Source of the DNA: Liolophura sinensis
Lineage: Eukaryota > Mollusca > Polyplacophora > Chitonida > Chitonidae
Reading direction: 5' to 3'
Assembly (NCBI RefSeq): GCF_032854445.1
Contig: NC_088304.1
Coordinates: 15,075,704 to 15,139,703, forward strand
Length of the DNA stretch: 64,000 bases
The notes under the pieces are model-generated. The model saw only the letters and a list, made by a program, of their open reading frames with translations, made no database searches and was not told where the DNA came from. The translations under genes and the position numbers were made by a program. This document shows positions 62,111 to 64,000 of this stretch, piece by piece (the first letter of the stretch is position 1; each line of letters begins with the position of its first letter).

Positions 62111-64000
62111 ATTTAACTCGCTATCCACGGTGGCCAGGGAAGATGAAATGCACCCACAAAAACATTCCCAAAAGCCCAGAACACAGGCAGACCAAATCAC
62201 ACCTCCAACAAGTGCAATCGGCAGTGGAATTTTAAGCCTGTGTCCGGGCCGGGCCGGTTTCAAGTTAGTCCTCAGCCAGTGTATGTACTCGTTGCGAGTG
62301 AGTGAAGCTAGCTAGCTTGCCTGAAGGGGACACATGCATGTCTCCTTAATACCAGTCAACTGTCAGAGTGTTTTTTTTTTCTTTCTCCATGTCTCCTCAA
62401 ACCTATTGCTACTTCATCTCTATACATTTAGTCATGTTGCGTATCGCTTCTGCATACTGCACATTTAAGATCACATCATGTCTGTCTTTCTTTTTCCCCA
62501 TTTTTTCTTTAAGGCATTTTGTTATGTCTATTTTTTAACTTTCAAGGTTAGACAATAACTTAACTATATTACGCGTAATGGGACAGTCTTATGTTAGCTG
62601 TATGGAATACATAATGAAGGTCTTTAAATAAACATCAACCGAAGTGCCCGATTAGACAAACAATTAAATAATGATGTGTAATGTAAATATGTTATGTTGA
62701 TCATGTATACACGATATGTTCGTATTCAGACTGCCTGTTTAAGAATATAAGCTTGTCTCTATATATGTTATAACAAGCAAGAATCTGTTGCATGTATGTC
62801 TAACATAAAACTGATAGCTCACTCGAGTATTCTAAACATTTGAAGTTCTGTTATGCATGAGTTACAAAAACTTGCCATTTTATTTGTAACTTCAAGAAAT
62901 TAATGCAAATCTGTAGTTATAACAATGGGTTAATGAATATTTTGCGGACTTGCAATATTTTAAAATTCAGTGACTCAGGCGCAAATAGGATCAGTAAGGC
63001 TTCAAACTAATATTAAGAATATTGATTTTCACTTATAAACATAATATTTTTCGTTTTTCTTTTAAATCACATGAACTGAAGTAATAATGCTATCAGTTAT
63101 TGTGATGCTTGTTGACGGTTAACTGTCATACAAAATGCCACAGCTGACTATAAATAGAACATGTTTCTATATTTGACAGTAAACTATGTATCTCTTTTCA
63201 CCGTCGTAAATAATAACAAATAACAACAGTGTGTAGTTTTGCAAAGGAAGGCCTAGGCAAAAATTGCAACAATTGAAACACATAACTGGCAGTGGCACGT
63301 GCTTCTCACGTTAGGTGTGAGGTCATAATAATGGCTCGGCCAGTACACCGCTACCGAGTGGAAATTAATATTTCTTGCACAGACCATGAAGAATCATGGC
63401 TTTCGAGAATAATTTTTCTTTATTTATTTTTTGTGTATGGGACTGGTGGCTAGTGCATATGGTATGAAGAGCTTAGATGCATTTTTGACAATTAAAACAT
63501 GAAAGGTATAAGCCACACTGGCATTTATTTTATTTTTATTATTTTTATTTTATTTTGAAGTTACTTGAAGAAAATATGTACTTGTAGCCCAATCCGTTGT
63601 GGGATAGTTAATGTTGTTTTATCAATCACGATGCTTTTTGTCAATATTTATTAAAAATCGATTTCGGATATTAACATCCATGGAGAAATGTCAGCCACGA
63701 GCCTACGCACCCGCTAGCTATGTCGCTGGGTGTCCTTAATCAATGACATGAGCACGTGCTTGCTCCCAGTCCGCGGTAGCCTTCTAAACGGACTACTTTT
63801 TGTGTTTTCCACACTTGCTCCGCGCCGGATCAACACGTACTAAAAGCACCGGCAACATCGTTAACATCCCACTGAAAAATGTAAAAGGGGTGCAAGAACT
63901 TTCTATATGTTACCTGTCACTCAGGGATAACGTATACATTAGCCTAATGAAGATATAGAAAAATGCCGCTTAGGTTTTATATTACGACAAGCCATCTGCT
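62111..64000. other. Upstream flank of the AUTS2-like gene, no gene seen
   Basis: AT-rich DNA with no SINE copy and no convincing coding frame. A second, smaller CpG-enriched patch lies at about 63700-63860 and could be a distal regulatory site or the edge of another transcription unit. The region around 62220-62300 carries a GC-rich CCGGGCCGGGCCGG run. No divergent plus-strand gene is visible. Confidence 0.4.

Overview
This looks like a stretch of a molluscan (at least lophotrochozoan) nuclear genome. It is AT-rich, has very low coding density, and contains many ACATGTAC-type motifs and A/T homopolymers. It also carries many copies of a tRNA-derived SINE with an (AATA)n tail, of the kind I associate with mollusc genomes. 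I see no bacterial-type genes, operons, CRISPR arrays or phage. Almost all open frames of 60-120 codons are chance frames or frames through repeats.

The one convincing gene is on the minus strand near the right end. The exon at 61829-61596 encodes 78 residues: a basic, Arg-rich N-terminus followed by EEDIIDGFAIISF. That motif is the N-terminal signature of the AUTS2/FBRSL1/FBRS family of nuclear regulators. An in-frame stop lies 12 nt before the ATG, and the exon ends at a consensus donor (GAG|GTAAGG). Behind it (61830 to about 62110) is a CpG-dense promoter and 5' UTR zone, and 62111-64000 is AT-rich upstream flank.

No second exon could be recognised to the left. The simplest reading is therefore that 1-61595 is one giant first intron (over 61 kb) of the AUTS2 homologue. 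Long AUTS2 introns rich in regulatory elements are known in vertebrates.

The intron holds: (i) family A, a tRNA-derived SINE with 16 copies, 12 of them in the transcript orientation and several with 9-15 bp target-site duplications; (ii) family B, a 222-bp element with two copies, both with TSDs; (iii) family C, a roughly 200-bp TIR-bearing MITE-like element with three clear copies; (iv) a 198-bp foldback element with a tRNA-like core and 14-bp TSDs (12690-12915); (v) tandem arrays, notably the 46-bp plus 79-bp compound array at 37441-38290, the 69-bp array at 57830-58440, the 75-78-bp array at 16156-16484 and the 221-bp duplication at 4648-5101; and (vi) microsatellites and G-quadruplex-type runs. 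Between them are mixed-composition, repeat-free blocks with clustered homeodomain and E-box cores. These are candidate conserved regulatory elements, but that is inference only.
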